From an uncultured Dehalococcoidia bacterium (GTDB lineage: Bacteria > Chloroflexota > Dehalococcoidia > Lucifugimonadales > Lucifugimonadaceae), in the NCBI GenBank assembly GCA_958295935.1, contig OY282385.1, forward strand, positions 682,001 to 746,000: 64,000 bases of DNA, given 5' to 3'. The number at the start of each line of letters is the position of its first letter. Within the stretch, counting starts at the first letter, position 1. A program made the position numbers and the translations under genes. Shown one piece after another: positions 1 to 8,352 of the stretch. The notes beneath the pieces are model-generated. The model was not told the DNA's origin and searched no databases. It saw only the letters and a program-made list of their open reading frames with translations.

Positions 1-2979
1 GGGCTTCTTAGCTTGGTCGCCATAGTCGCCATCGCGCTCGCCGCCATCGCCTGCACCAACGACAGCGCGCCTACTGCCACACCCGCGCCGTCCGGCGGCA
101 CGACCGCGATTCCGCCTGAACCTACCGAGACGCCCAAACCTACCGCTGCGCCAACGCCCATAAACACACCCAAACCTACCGCTGCGCCAACGCCCACAAA
201 CACGCCCAAACCTACCGCAACACCAGCGCCCACAAACACGCCCCGACCTACCATTGCGCCAGTGCCCACAAACACGCCCCGACCTACCATTGCGCCAGCG
301 CCTACACCGACACTCACGCCCACGCCAAAGCCAGCATCCGGCGAAGGGACCGCAACGGACAGGGCCGCGCTGACTGCCCTCTACAACGCCGCCGATGGAC
401 CGAACTGGAAGAACAACCACAACTGGCTGAGCGACAAGCCGCTGGATGAATGGCACGGAGTGACCACGGATGAAAATGGGCAAGTTGCAATCTTGAGCCT
501 CAATGGGAACTGGTTGAGCGGCCAGATACCACCAGAACTCGCCAATCTCACCAAACTGAAATCGCTGTTACTCAGTGGGAGTCATCTGAGTGGCCAGATA
601 CCACCAGAACTCGCCAATCTCACCAAACTGACAGTCTTAAATCTCAATGGGAGCCAGTTGAGCGGCCAGATACCACCAGAACTCGCCAATCTCACCAAAC
701 TGAAATGGCTGTTACTCAATGGGAGTCAGCTGAGTGGCCAAATACCACCAGAACTCGCCAATCTCACCAAACTGACAATCCTAGACCTCAGTAGGGGTCA
801 GCTGAGCGGCCAGATACCACCAGAACTCGCCAATCTCACCAAACTGTCGATTCTGTTACTCAGTGACAACCGGTTGAAGGGCTGCATACCCGACGCCCTG
901 CTGTATGTACCGGAAAACGACTTCAACGACACAGGCCTGCCCTTCTGCGGTACTTCCACTCGTCGCACGCACACGACACCGGGGTCGCCAACAGACAGGG
1001 CCGCGCTGACGGCCCTCTACAACGCCGCCGATGGACCCAACTGGATGTACAACGACAACTGGCTGAGCGACAGACCCTTGGCTGAATGGCATGGGGTGAC
1101 CATGGATGAAAATGGGCGCGTTGCAATCGTAAACCTCCGTGATAACGGACTGAGAGGGCAGATACCCCCCGAACTCAGCAATCTCAACAACCTGATAACG
1201 CTAGCCCTCAGTGACAATCAGTTGACCGGAGAGATACCCACCGAACTCGGCAATCTCACCAAACTGGTAGCGCTAAGCCTCCATGAGAACCGGCTGAGCG
1301 GCGAGATACCCGCTGAACTTGGCAAACTCAACAACCTGATAACCCTGTGGCTTCACGGGAATGAGCTGACCGGCGAAATACTCACCGAATTAGGCAATCT
1401 TAGAAACCTAGAATGGCTGACCCTTGACGGGAACCAATTGAGCGGCGAGATACCCCCAGAACTAGGAAAACTCACCAACCTGGAATGGCTGAGCCTCAGT
1501 GACAATCAGTTGAGCGGTGAAATACCCCCAGAACTAGGCAACCTCACCAACCTGAAAGTGCTAGCCCTCAGTAGCAACCAGTTGAGCGGTGAAATACCCC
1601 CAGAACTAGGCAACTTCAGCAATCTGTCGATTCTGCTCCTCAGTGAGAACAGGCTGACCGGATGCATACCCGAAGCCCTGCTATATGTACCGGAAAACGA
1701 CTTCGACGACACAGGCCTGCCCTTCTGCTCCGTTGCCGCACGTTCGCCCCGACCTACCGTTACGCCAACGCCCACGCCAACACTCACACCCGGTGGCAGC
1801 ATCGCCACAGATAGGGCCGCGCTGACTGCCCTTTACAATGCCACCGATGGACCGAACTGGACGTATAGTGCCAACTGGCTGAGCGACAGGCCGCTGGGTG
1901 AATGGCAAGATGTATTCACGGACGAAAATGGGCAAGTTACAAGCTTAATCCTTGGCAAGAACCAGCTGAGCGGTGAGATACCGCCCGAACTAGGAAATCT
2001 CACTAACCTGACAGAACTGTACCTCAATGAGAACCAGTTGACCGGCGAGATACCACCCGAACTAGGAAATCTCACCAACCTGACAGAACTGTACCTCGAT
2101 GAGAACCAGTTGAGCGGAAAGATACCACCCGAACTAGGAAATCTCACTAACCTCGAATGGCTGTACCTCAATGAGAACCAGTTGAGCGGGGAGATACCCA
2201 CAGAACTAGGCAATCTCACCAACCTCACATGGCTGCTACTTAGTGAAAACCAGTTGAGCGGAGAGGTACCACCCAAACTAGGCAATCTCACCAACCTGAC
2301 AGGGTTAGCCCTCGCTATCAACCAATTGAGCGGTGAGATACCCCACGAACTCGGCAATCTCAGCAACCTGAAAGCACTGTTCTTCTATGCGAACCAGCTG
2401 AGCGGCGAAATACCCCCAGAACTTGGCAAGCTCACCAACCTGGAAGCACTGAGCCTCAGTTGGAACCAGCTGAGCGGCGAGATACCCCCAGAAATCGGCA
2501 ATCTCAACAACCTGGAAACCCTGTACCTCAGTGGCAACCGGTTGAGCGGCCAGATACCACCAGAACTAGGCAGTCTCAACAACCTAGGAGCGCTGTGGCT
2601 TAGTGGCAACCGGCTAACGGGATGCATACCCAGCGCCCTACGAGATGTACCGGAAAACGATTTCGCCGACACAGGCCTGCCATTCTGCGCCGCTGCCACA
2701 CACCCCTCCACACCGACACCCACGCCAAAGCCCGCATCCGCCGAAGAGACCGCTACAGACAGGGCCGCGCTGACAGCCCTCTACAACGCCGCCAATGGAT
2801 CGAATTGGACGTACAGCGCCAACTGGCTGAGCGACAAGCCGGTGGATGAATGGCACGGCGTGACCACGAATGAAAATGGGCGAGTTGCAATCTTGAACCT
2901 CAGTGAGAACGGGTTGATCGGAGAGATGCCCCCCCGAACTAGGCGATCTCAGCAAATTGGAATGGCTGGGCCTCCATGA
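1..2979 (+). CDS. multi-module LRR surface protein, 5' part, open at left edge
   Basis: The reading frame is open from base 1, so the true start lies left of the window; the TTG at 13 is only the first start-like codon. A hydrophobic signal segment ends in a lipobox-like AAIAC, suggesting a lipoprotein. A Pro/Thr-rich stalk covers about residues 36-110. Then follow modules of an N-cap (TDRAALTALYNA..W..NWLS..PL.EW.GV), several 24-residue plant-type LRRs (L..L..L.L..N.LSGEIPPELG.L.N) and a C-cap (GCIP.AL..VPENDF.DTGLPFC). Modules start near residues 115, 326, 598 and 914. The frame is lost at a seven-C run (2929-2935); with six Cs it would continue into the next entry. Probably binds a protein or sugar ligand outside the cell; the ligand cannot be seen. 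Confidence 0.85.
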   Translation, partial: GLLSLVAIVAIALAAIACTNDSAPTATPAPSGGTTAIPPEPTETPKPTAAPTPINTPKPTAAPTPTNTPKPTATPAPTNTPRPTIAPVPTNTPRPTIAPAPTPTLTPTPKPASGEGTATDRAALTALYNAADGPNWKNNHNWLSDKPLDEWHGVTTDENGQVAILSLNGNWLSGQIPPELANLTKLKSLLLSGSHLSGQIPPELANLTKLTVLNLNGSQLSGQIPPELANLTKLKWLLLNGSQLSGQIPPELANLTKLTILDLSRGQLSGQIPPELANLTKLSILLLSDNRLKGCIPDALLYVPENDFNDTGLPFCGTSTRRTHTTPGSPTDRAALTALYNAADGPNWMYNDNWLSDRPLAEWHGVTMDENGRVAIVNLRDNGLRGQIPPELSNLNNLITLALSDNQLTGEIPTELGNLTKLVALSLHENRLSGEIPAELGKLNNLITLWLHGNELTGEILTELGNLRNLEWLTLDGNQLSGEIPPELGKLTNLEWLSLSDNQLSGEIPPELGNLTNLKVLALSSNQLSGEIPPELGNFSNLSILLLSENRLTGCIPEALLYVPENDFDDTGLPFCSVAARSPRPTVTPTPTPTLTPGGSIATDRAALTALYNATDGPNWTYSANWLSDRPLGEWQDVFTDENGQVTSLILGKNQLSGEIPPELGNLTNLTELYLNENQLTGEIPPELGNLTNLTELYLDENQLSGKIPPELGNLTNLEWLYLNENQLSGEIPTELGNLTNLTWLLLSENQLSGEVPPKLGNLTNLTGLALAINQLSGEIPHELGNLSNLKALFFYANQLSGEIPPELGKLTNLEALSLSWNQLSGEIPPEIGNLNNLETLYLSGNRLSGQIPPELGSLNNLGALWLSGNRLTGCIPSALRDVPENDFADTGLPFCAAATHPSTPTPTPKPASAEETATDRAALTALYNAANGSNWTYSANWLSDKPVDEWHGVTTNENGRVAILNLSENGLIGEMPPRTRRSQQIGMAGPP
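130..309 (+). repeat. five 36-bp tandem repeats encoding a Pro/Thr stalk
   Basis: Five in-frame 12-codon units (TPKPTAAPTPTN and variants such as TPRPTIAPVPTN) run between the signal segment and the first LRR module. Such Thr/Pro-rich tracts usually act as extended spacers that hold a domain away from the cell surface. Shorter TPTPTP stretches recur between later modules (near 1750-1795 and 2700-2735). Confidence 0.85.
2929..2935 (+). other. C7 homopolymer at the LRR frameshift
   Basis: Seven consecutive C residues follow ATG in the codons for the LRR motif GEMPPELG. With seven Cs the frame reads GEMPPRTRR and terminates at 2979; with six it reads GEMPPELGDLSKLEWL and the LRR pattern continues to 3718. 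Confidence 0.85.
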
Positions 2980-3718
2980 GAACGGGCTGAGCGGGGAAAT
3001 ACCACCAGAACTAGGCAATCTCACCAACCTGACAGTACTGTACCTCGATGAAAACCCGTTGAGCGGGGAGATACCACCCGAACTCGGCAATCTCACTAAC
3101 CTGACAGTGCTGTACCTCAGTGGGAACGGGCTGAGCGGTGAGATACCTGCTGAACTGGGCAACCTCACCAACCTGACAAAGCTGAATCTCTATGACAACC
3201 AGTTGAGCGGCAAAATACCACCTGAACTAGGAAAACTCAACAACCTGACAGAATTAAGGCTCTACGGGAACGAGTTGAGCGGCGAAATACCACCTGAACT
3301 AGGAAAACTCAACAATCTGACAGAGATGTATCTCAGTGGCAACCAGTTGAGCGGTCAGATACCCGCCGAACTCGGCAAACTCACCAAACTGACAGAGTTG
3401 AGCCTCGCTGGCAACCAGTTGACCGGAGAGATACCCCCAGAAATAGGAAAATTCAACAACCTCACAGAACTAAGGCTCTCCGGAAACGAGTTGAGCGGCG
3501 AAATACCCCCAGAACTAGGCAATCTCACAAACCTCGAATGGTTATCGCTCTTTAGCAACCGGTTGAGCGGGGAAATACCTCCAGAACTAGGCAATCTCAC
3601 AAACCTATGGTTTCTGTTCCTTGATGGGAACGGGCTGACCGGATGCATACCCGACGCCCTACGAGATGTACTAGCAAACGACTTCGCCCTTTCTCGTTTG
3701 CCATTCTGCGGCGGGTAG
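2957..3718 (+). CDS. 3' part of the frameshifted LRR gene (end of module 4)
   Basis: This frame continues module 4 of the preceding LRR gene with no loss of register: about ten 24-residue LRRs, then the standard C-cap GCIPDALRDV..NDF...LPFCGG and a TAG stop. The TTG at 2957 lies inside an LRR and has no ribosome-binding site, so it is not a natural start. Removing one C from the C7 tract at 2929-2935 joins both parts into one protein of more than 1,230 residues. The intact cap and lack of further damage suggest a recent mutation, phase variation or a sequencing error rather than an old pseudogene. Confidence 0.8.
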   Translation: MEWLGLHENGLSGEIPPELGNLTNLTVLYLDENPLSGEIPPELGNLTNLTVLYLSGNGLSGEIPAELGNLTNLTKLNLYDNQLSGKIPPELGKLNNLTELRLYGNELSGEIPPELGKLNNLTEMYLSGNQLSGQIPAELGKLTKLTELSLAGNQLTGEIPPEIGKFNNLTELRLSGNELSGEIPPELGNLTNLEWLSLFSNRLSGEIPPELGNLTNLWFLFLDGNGLTGCIPDALRDVLANDFALSRLPFCGG

Positions 3719-3857
3719 CAGAGCAGACCACAACGCGCCGTCTGCCCGGTGGAAGAACTTGCCAGGCGCGAAGCATGACTACCCGCATCCATCTCGGACG
3801 CCGCGAGCCGATATCTACCCTTTCCTCACGCTACATAACGAAAAAAAACAACTCAGC

Positions 3858-4871
3858 CTAGGTATCCAACTCCACAAGCCTGTCGAAATAACCCGCCACC
3901 GAGTAGTAAATCTCCCCGGATCCAGGTGGATACTTCGCAAGCAACCGCGCCGCCTCCCCCATCTCATCCGGACTCAGTACCCACCCAGAAGCAGCCGCGT
4001 TCTCACGAGCCTGCTCCGGAGAGCTCGCACCCGATATCACACTCCCAACCTCCCCATGCGAAAGCAGCCACGCAAACGCCAGACCATGCACCGTCCGCCC
4101 CTGACCCTCCGCAAACCGACGCAACTCCCCCAGCAAATCCAGGTTGGCCGCAGTCATCCGACGATCAGCCGTCCCCGATTCCACCGCAAAACGACTCCCC
4201 GCAGGAAAACCCTCCCCAAGACCATACTTGCCCGTCAGAAAACCCTGCGCAAGCGGCCAGTAAGGAATCACACCCACGCCCAGCCGACGGCAGGCAGGCA
4301 GCATCTCCGACTCCGCAGAACGACTCAATAGCGAGTACTCGAACGACGTCGAAACTATCGGCTCCAGCCCGTTCGCACGACAACTCCACACCAGCTCCGT
4401 AAGCCACCAGGCCGGAACATTGCTGGCCCCGATGTAACGAACCTTCCCGCCGCGCACCAGGTCATCCATGCTGCGCAACACCTCCTCGCTCGGAACCCGA
4501 GGGTCCGGACGATGCATCATGTACAGATCGATATAGTCCGTACCCAACCGACGCAAACTCCCCTCCACCGCATCCATAACGTGCTTCCGCCCACCGCCAA
4601 ACTTGTTCGGCCCATACTCCCGCATAGAACCAAACTTCGTGCAAATCACCGCCTCATGACGAACCCCGCCAGCCAAGGCACGACCAATGAACTCCTCCGA
4701 AACACCCTCCGCATATACCCGAGACGTATCTATCAACGTCACCCCGCTGGACATTGCCGAACGTATGATCGCAGCCGACTCCGAAGCATCGCGACGGATC
4801 CCGAAACTGTTCGTCCCCAGACCAACCTCGGATACCTCAAGCCCTGATCTGCCAAGATTTCGGTAACGCAA
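3858..4871 (-). CDS. aldo/keto reductase
   Basis: NADPH-dependent aldo/keto reductase of about 337 residues, cytosolic (beta/alpha)8 barrel. The AKR tetrad is readable: Asp in LIDTS, Tyr in SRVYAEG, Lys in ICTKFG, His in MMHRPD. The start was put at the TTG at 4871, because GAGGAGGG lies about five bases upstream and homologues begin LRYRNLGRSGLEVS; an upstream in-frame start at 4919 would add 16 basic residues. Divergent from the MFS gene at 5199. A T8 run just after its stop on the minus strand could aid termination. Substrate unknown; sugar-derived or general aldehyde reduction is typical. Confidence 0.9.
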   Translation of the reverse strand: MRYRNLGRSGLEVSEVGLGTNSFGIRRDASESAAIIRSAMSSGVTLIDTSRVYAEGVSEEFIGRALAGGVRHEAVICTKFGSMREYGPNKFGGGRKHVMDAVEGSLRRLGTDYIDLYMMHRPDPRVPSEEVLRSMDDLVRGGKVRYIGASNVPAWWLTELVWSCRANGLEPIVSTSFEYSLLSRSAESEMLPACRRLGVGVIPYWPLAQGFLTGKYGLGEGFPAGSRFAVESGTADRRMTAANLDLLGELRRFAEGQGRTVHGLAFAWLLSHGEVGSVISGASSPEQARENAAASGWVLSPDEMGEAARLLAKYPPGSGEIYYSVAGYFDRLVELDT

Positions 4872-5198
4872 CAATTCCCTCCTCGCTACAGACCGCCCAA
4901 GAGTAAAACCCCTGCGCAACTCGGAACGCTTTCCCGATCACACAACCGCAAGCCCCCTACTCAGACCATAGATCATAGAACGCGCCCAAGCCTCACACAC
5001 CCAAAAACTCCCCTCCTGCGACCAGCCAAAACTCGCCCTGTCACCCGCTCCTACCCCCTGCACGAGCCACAGATCATATCAAGCGCCGCGGTAATTCAAC
5101 CCGAATTACCGCGGCACCCCGCGCGATAGCCCCTTTTAGCGCGGCGACGTGCACCGCCTTTTTGCACCACCGAATCCCAGCCGCGTGACGGGTGTAAC
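4872..5198. other. divergent intergenic region with two hairpins
   Basis: The 327 bases between two divergent genes hold no convincing ORF. They contain a perfect 13-bp inverted repeat (5085-5115) and a second 6-bp one (CCGCGC at 5119-5124, GCGCGG at 5139-5144). Both lie in the presumed promoter region of the MFS gene. No clear -35/-10 pair was found. Confidence 0.6.
5085..5115. promoter_or_regulatory. 13-bp perfect inverted repeat, possible operator
   Basis: GCCGCGGTAATTC and its exact reverse complement are separated by AACCC. It lies upstream of both divergent genes and has no T-tract, so it is not a terminator of either. An operator for a dimeric regulator or a structured leader is possible. 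Confidence 0.5.
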
Positions 5199-6548
5199 AT
5201 GCCGGCAGGCCACAGGACGCGCTCGCCGCTGCAACACCCGCCACCGAATGCCAGCCAGCGGAACAGCCCACCCAAACAGGACATCGAAGATCACCCGCGC
5301 ATAAAGACCAACGCAAGGACCGAACCAAGAACGGTCCTCGCAAAACTCGCGTCCCCCTTCGCTTCACTCGCAGTTCCCAACTTCCGATACCTCTGGATCG
5401 GTCAGCTGTGCGCATCAACCGGTATGCACGCAGACATGCTGGCCAGAAGCTGGATCGTATGGGAAACCACAGGCTCCTTCACCGCCGTAGCCGCCGTCAA
5501 CGCCGCACGAGGAATCCCCATGCTCGCCTTCGGACTCTTCGGAGGCGTGATCGCAGACCGATTCAACCGACAGCGAGCCCTACTCGCCATACAGTCATGG
5601 ACCATGCTCATGCATGCATCCATGGCCGGCCTCATCATCTCAGGACGCCTAGAACTATGGCACGTATACGCCCTCTCCTTCCTCATGGGAATCGGAATGT
5701 CCATGAACCAGCCAGTACGAACCTCCATCATCCCCGAACTGGTCGGAAGAAAGAGGATGCTAAACGCCATCACCCTCAACTCCATGGCCATAAACGGCAC
5801 AAGATTCTTGGGCCCGGCAGCCATAGCCTTCCTCATCAGCTGGGCAGACGCCGGCGCTGCCTATCTGGTCTCCTCCAGCATGTACCTGCTCGTAGTCATC
5901 TCCACCTCACGAATACGAATCGACGACGTAAAGATCTCCGCCGCCAGGCCCAACATGATCTCCCAGCTTGTCGAGGGATTCCGATATCTCGCCGGAAATC
6001 GACTCCTGATGACGCTCGTGCTGCTCGGCCTGGGGCCCTTGGCCATAGGAGTCGCCCACCGAGCCCTTCTGCCCGGCCTCGTAACCGGCGTACTGGGAAG
6101 GGATGTGGAAATGCTGGGCGTTCTACAGTCCGCGGGCGCAGCAGGCAGCCTCGTAGCAGCCCTATACATAGGATCCAGAACCAGCATCGCCAAGCGCGGA
6201 TACACCATGCTAGCCGTAACTACCCTGTACGGCCTCGCTCTGCTCGCCATCGGAGGCGCAAATGCACTCTGGATAGTGCTGCCCCTCTACGTCGCATCCG
6301 CCATGTCACAAACTGCATTCCGAGCCGCCAACACCACGGCCCTCATAGATCACGCGCCGGAACAGATGCGAGGGCGCATCGTCTCCATGACCCTGATAGA
6401 CCAATCACTTTCTCCCGCCGCAGGAATGCTGGCAGGACTCGCCGCCGACCGCTGGGGCGTCGGAGCCGGGTTCATGATGCTAGGCGCCGGAATACTAGGC
6501 GTCGTCGCCCTCGCAGCCTCCATCAACCCGCGCATTCGACACGTGTAG
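5199..6548 (+). CDS. MFS transporter, EntS/MFS_3-like
   Basis: A 449-residue inner-membrane transporter of the major facilitator superfamily, with about twelve hydrophobic segments from residue 55 onward. The inter-helix motif GGVIADRFNRQRALL matches MFS motif A (GxxxDRxxRR). The pattern resembles the enterobactin-exporter/transmembrane secretion effector group (MFS_3), so drug or siderophore export is plausible; the substrate is not visible. The first 45 residues are polar, Pro-rich and not typical of the family, so the real start may be downstream of the ATG used here. Confidence 0.85.
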   Translation: MPAGHRTRSPLQHPPPNASQRNSPPKQDIEDHPRIKTNARTEPRTVLAKLASPFASLAVPNFRYLWIGQLCASTGMHADMLARSWIVWETTGSFTAVAAVNAARGIPMLAFGLFGGVIADRFNRQRALLAIQSWTMLMHASMAGLIISGRLELWHVYALSFLMGIGMSMNQPVRTSIIPELVGRKRMLNAITLNSMAINGTRFLGPAAIAFLISWADAGAAYLVSSSMYLLVVISTSRIRIDDVKISAARPNMISQLVEGFRYLAGNRLLMTLVLLGLGPLAIGVAHRALLPGLVTGVLGRDVEMLGVLQSAGAAGSLVAALYIGSRTSIAKRGYTMLAVTTLYGLALLAIGGANALWIVLPLYVASAMSQTAFRAANTTALIDHAPEQMRGRIVSMTLIDQSLSPAAGMLAGLAADRWGVGAGFMMLGAGILGVVALAASINPRIRHV

Positions 6549-6618
6549 ACAGTGAAACACCACTTCAAACAAGGCGATGGGAACAGAAGTGACAACACCC
6601 CACAGCCCACAGCCATCG

Positions 6619-6646
6619 TAGGGGGCGGATCGCGATCCGCCCCCTA
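6619..6646. repeat. 28-bp perfect palindrome, REP-like
   Basis: The stretch TAGGGGGCGGATCG followed by its exact reverse complement forms a loopless palindrome between the MFS stop and the D-aminoacylase start. On RNA it would fold into a very stable stem; there is no T-run, so it is not a classical terminator. It looks like a dispersed intergenic palindrome, but no second copy was seen in this window. Confidence 0.7.
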
Positions 6647-6753
6647 AGCCGCCCTGGGCGCGCAGGCCACCGATGGATACCATGCCCATGGTGGTAATCT
6701 CCACCCAAAAGGTGGATTTGCCTAAGAGCCCGCAGGGGTGAGTGGAGCAGAGC

Positions 6754-8346
6754 ATGTTTGAAGTCATCATCAAAAACGGGACAGTTATCGACGGTACAGG
6801 CGCTCCAGGCTTCCCGGCAGACGTCGCCATAAGCGGGGACGCTATCTCCGCCGTCGGAAAGATCAAGGCCCCGGCGGAAACCGTAATAGACGCCGATGGC
6901 AAGGCGGTGACGCCAGGCTTCATCGACCTGCACACTCACTCGGATTCGTCGTTTCTCGTAGACCCACTCGCCGACAGCAAGCTGACCCAAGGCGTCACAC
7001 TCGAACTGCTAGGCAACTGCGGATTCAGCTTCTGCGCACCGCTCATCGGAGGAGCCAAGGATCAGTTCGAACAACGCATGGACCAGACCGACTCACACCT
7101 GAAACCCTCCTGGACGTCCTTTGCGGGGTACCTCGACGCCCTCGAAGAGGCCGGCTCCGTCATAAACGTGGCAGCCCAGGTCGGACACAGCACAATCCGA
7201 ACCGCGGTCCTCAACATGGACGCCCGCTCACCTGCGCCGGAAGAGCTCGACCGCATGGTATACCTCGTCGCAGAGTGCCTCGACGCTGGCGCCCTTGGCT
7301 TCTCCACCGGCCTATGGTACCCCCCAGGCGCATATTCCCTGACCGACGAGGTCGTAGCCCTGACCCAACCCGCAGCCGACCGAGGGCTTTTGTATTCCTC
7401 TCACGTGCGCTCCGAGTCAGACGACCTCAGCGGCCTGTTCCCTGCTCACGCAGAGGCGGCCGAAATAGGACGCAGAACCGGCGCACGCATCGAGGTTTCA
7501 CACGTAAAGTCCATTGGACCCAAGTTCTGGGGCAGAGGCTACGAACTGATCGAGGGATTCGAAAGGGCGCGGCGAGAAGGCATCGACGTCACCGGAGACC
7601 AGTACCCATACGCATGGTCAAGTACCGGTTTCAACGGCGCCGTCTTCCCCAGATGGGCCATGGCCGGCGGTAGACAGGCCGCCCTCGAACGGCTATCAGA
7701 CTCCGACGTCCGAGAGCGCATCAGGGTCGGCGCCCGGTATTACATCGACCGCGCTCACGGCCCCGACGGCTCCATCGTCGCAAGCTTTCCACCCGATAAG
7801 ACCGTCGAGGGAATGACCCTGACCCAGATAAGCGACCGCATGGGATGCGAACCCGCAGAAGCGGCCCTCAGACTCTACGAAAGATCTGAAGGCTCATACG
7901 TCCAGCACACAATGGAGGATGAAGACGTCTACGCAATAGCCGCGTCTCCGCTGATCGCAGTAGCCTCGGACGGAAACTCCCTGCGAGACGAGGGCCCGCT
8001 GGCAAGCGGCAAGCCACACCCGCGGAGCTACGCCACCAATTCACGATTCTTCGAGCATATGGTAGGCCAAAAGAAACTGGTCTCCGTCGAAGAGGCCGTC
8101 AGGAAGATGACCGGCTTGCCGGCCCAGCGAATGGGCCTCGCACGACGGGGACGAATAGCCCCAGGCTTCTTTGCAGACCTACTTGTGTTCGATCCCTCGA
8201 AGATACGCCAGCGCAACACTTTCGCCGAGCCGCACCGATACTCCACAGGCATCGACCACGTACTCGTGAACGGGCGCTTCGCCATGCAGGACTCCAGGCC
8301 GACAGGCCAAAAGGCCGGCCGAACGCTCAGGTCGAAAGAGTCCTGA
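6754..8346 (+). CDS. N-acyl-D-amino-acid deacylase (D-aminoacylase) family amidohydrolase
   Basis: Zinc-dependent amidohydrolase, about 530 residues, in the size range of D-aminoacylases. Beta-sandwich start (FEVIIKNGTVIDGTGAPG), metal motif HTHSDSS at about residue 60, the GNCGFS segment, Lys-containing SHVKSIG, GDQYPYAWSST, and a C-terminal SDGNSLRDEG..HPRSY block are family signatures. Expected reaction: hydrolysis of N-acyl-D-amino acids to a D-amino acid and a carboxylate. ATG at 6754 is preferred over GTG at 6742 because GGAG lies eight bases before it. Six bases separate it from the next MFS gene, so the two are probably co-transcribed. The exact substrate could differ, as the family is broad. 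Confidence 0.88.
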   Translation: MFEVIIKNGTVIDGTGAPGFPADVAISGDAISAVGKIKAPAETVIDADGKAVTPGFIDLHTHSDSSFLVDPLADSKLTQGVTLELLGNCGFSFCAPLIGGAKDQFEQRMDQTDSHLKPSWTSFAGYLDALEEAGSVINVAAQVGHSTIRTAVLNMDARSPAPEELDRMVYLVAECLDAGALGFSTGLWYPPGAYSLTDEVVALTQPAADRGLLYSSHVRSESDDLSGLFPAHAEAAEIGRRTGARIEVSHVKSIGPKFWGRGYELIEGFERARREGIDVTGDQYPYAWSSTGFNGAVFPRWAMAGGRQAALERLSDSDVRERIRVGARYYIDRAHGPDGSIVASFPPDKTVEGMTLTQISDRMGCEPAEAALRLYERSEGSYVQHTMEDEDVYAIAASPLIAVASDGNSLRDEGPLASGKPHPRSYATNSRFFEHMVGQKKLVSVEEAVRKMTGLPAQRMGLARRGRIAPGFFADLLVFDPSKIRQRNTFAEPHRYSTGIDHVLVNGRFAMQDSRPTGQKAGRTLRSKES

Positions 8347-8352
8347 ACCGCC

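Noticed and set aside
1833-3171. Minus-strand frames opposite the first LRR gene
   Set aside because: Same mechanism: antisense shadow of a repeat array with low-complexity Leu/Pro/Ser translation.
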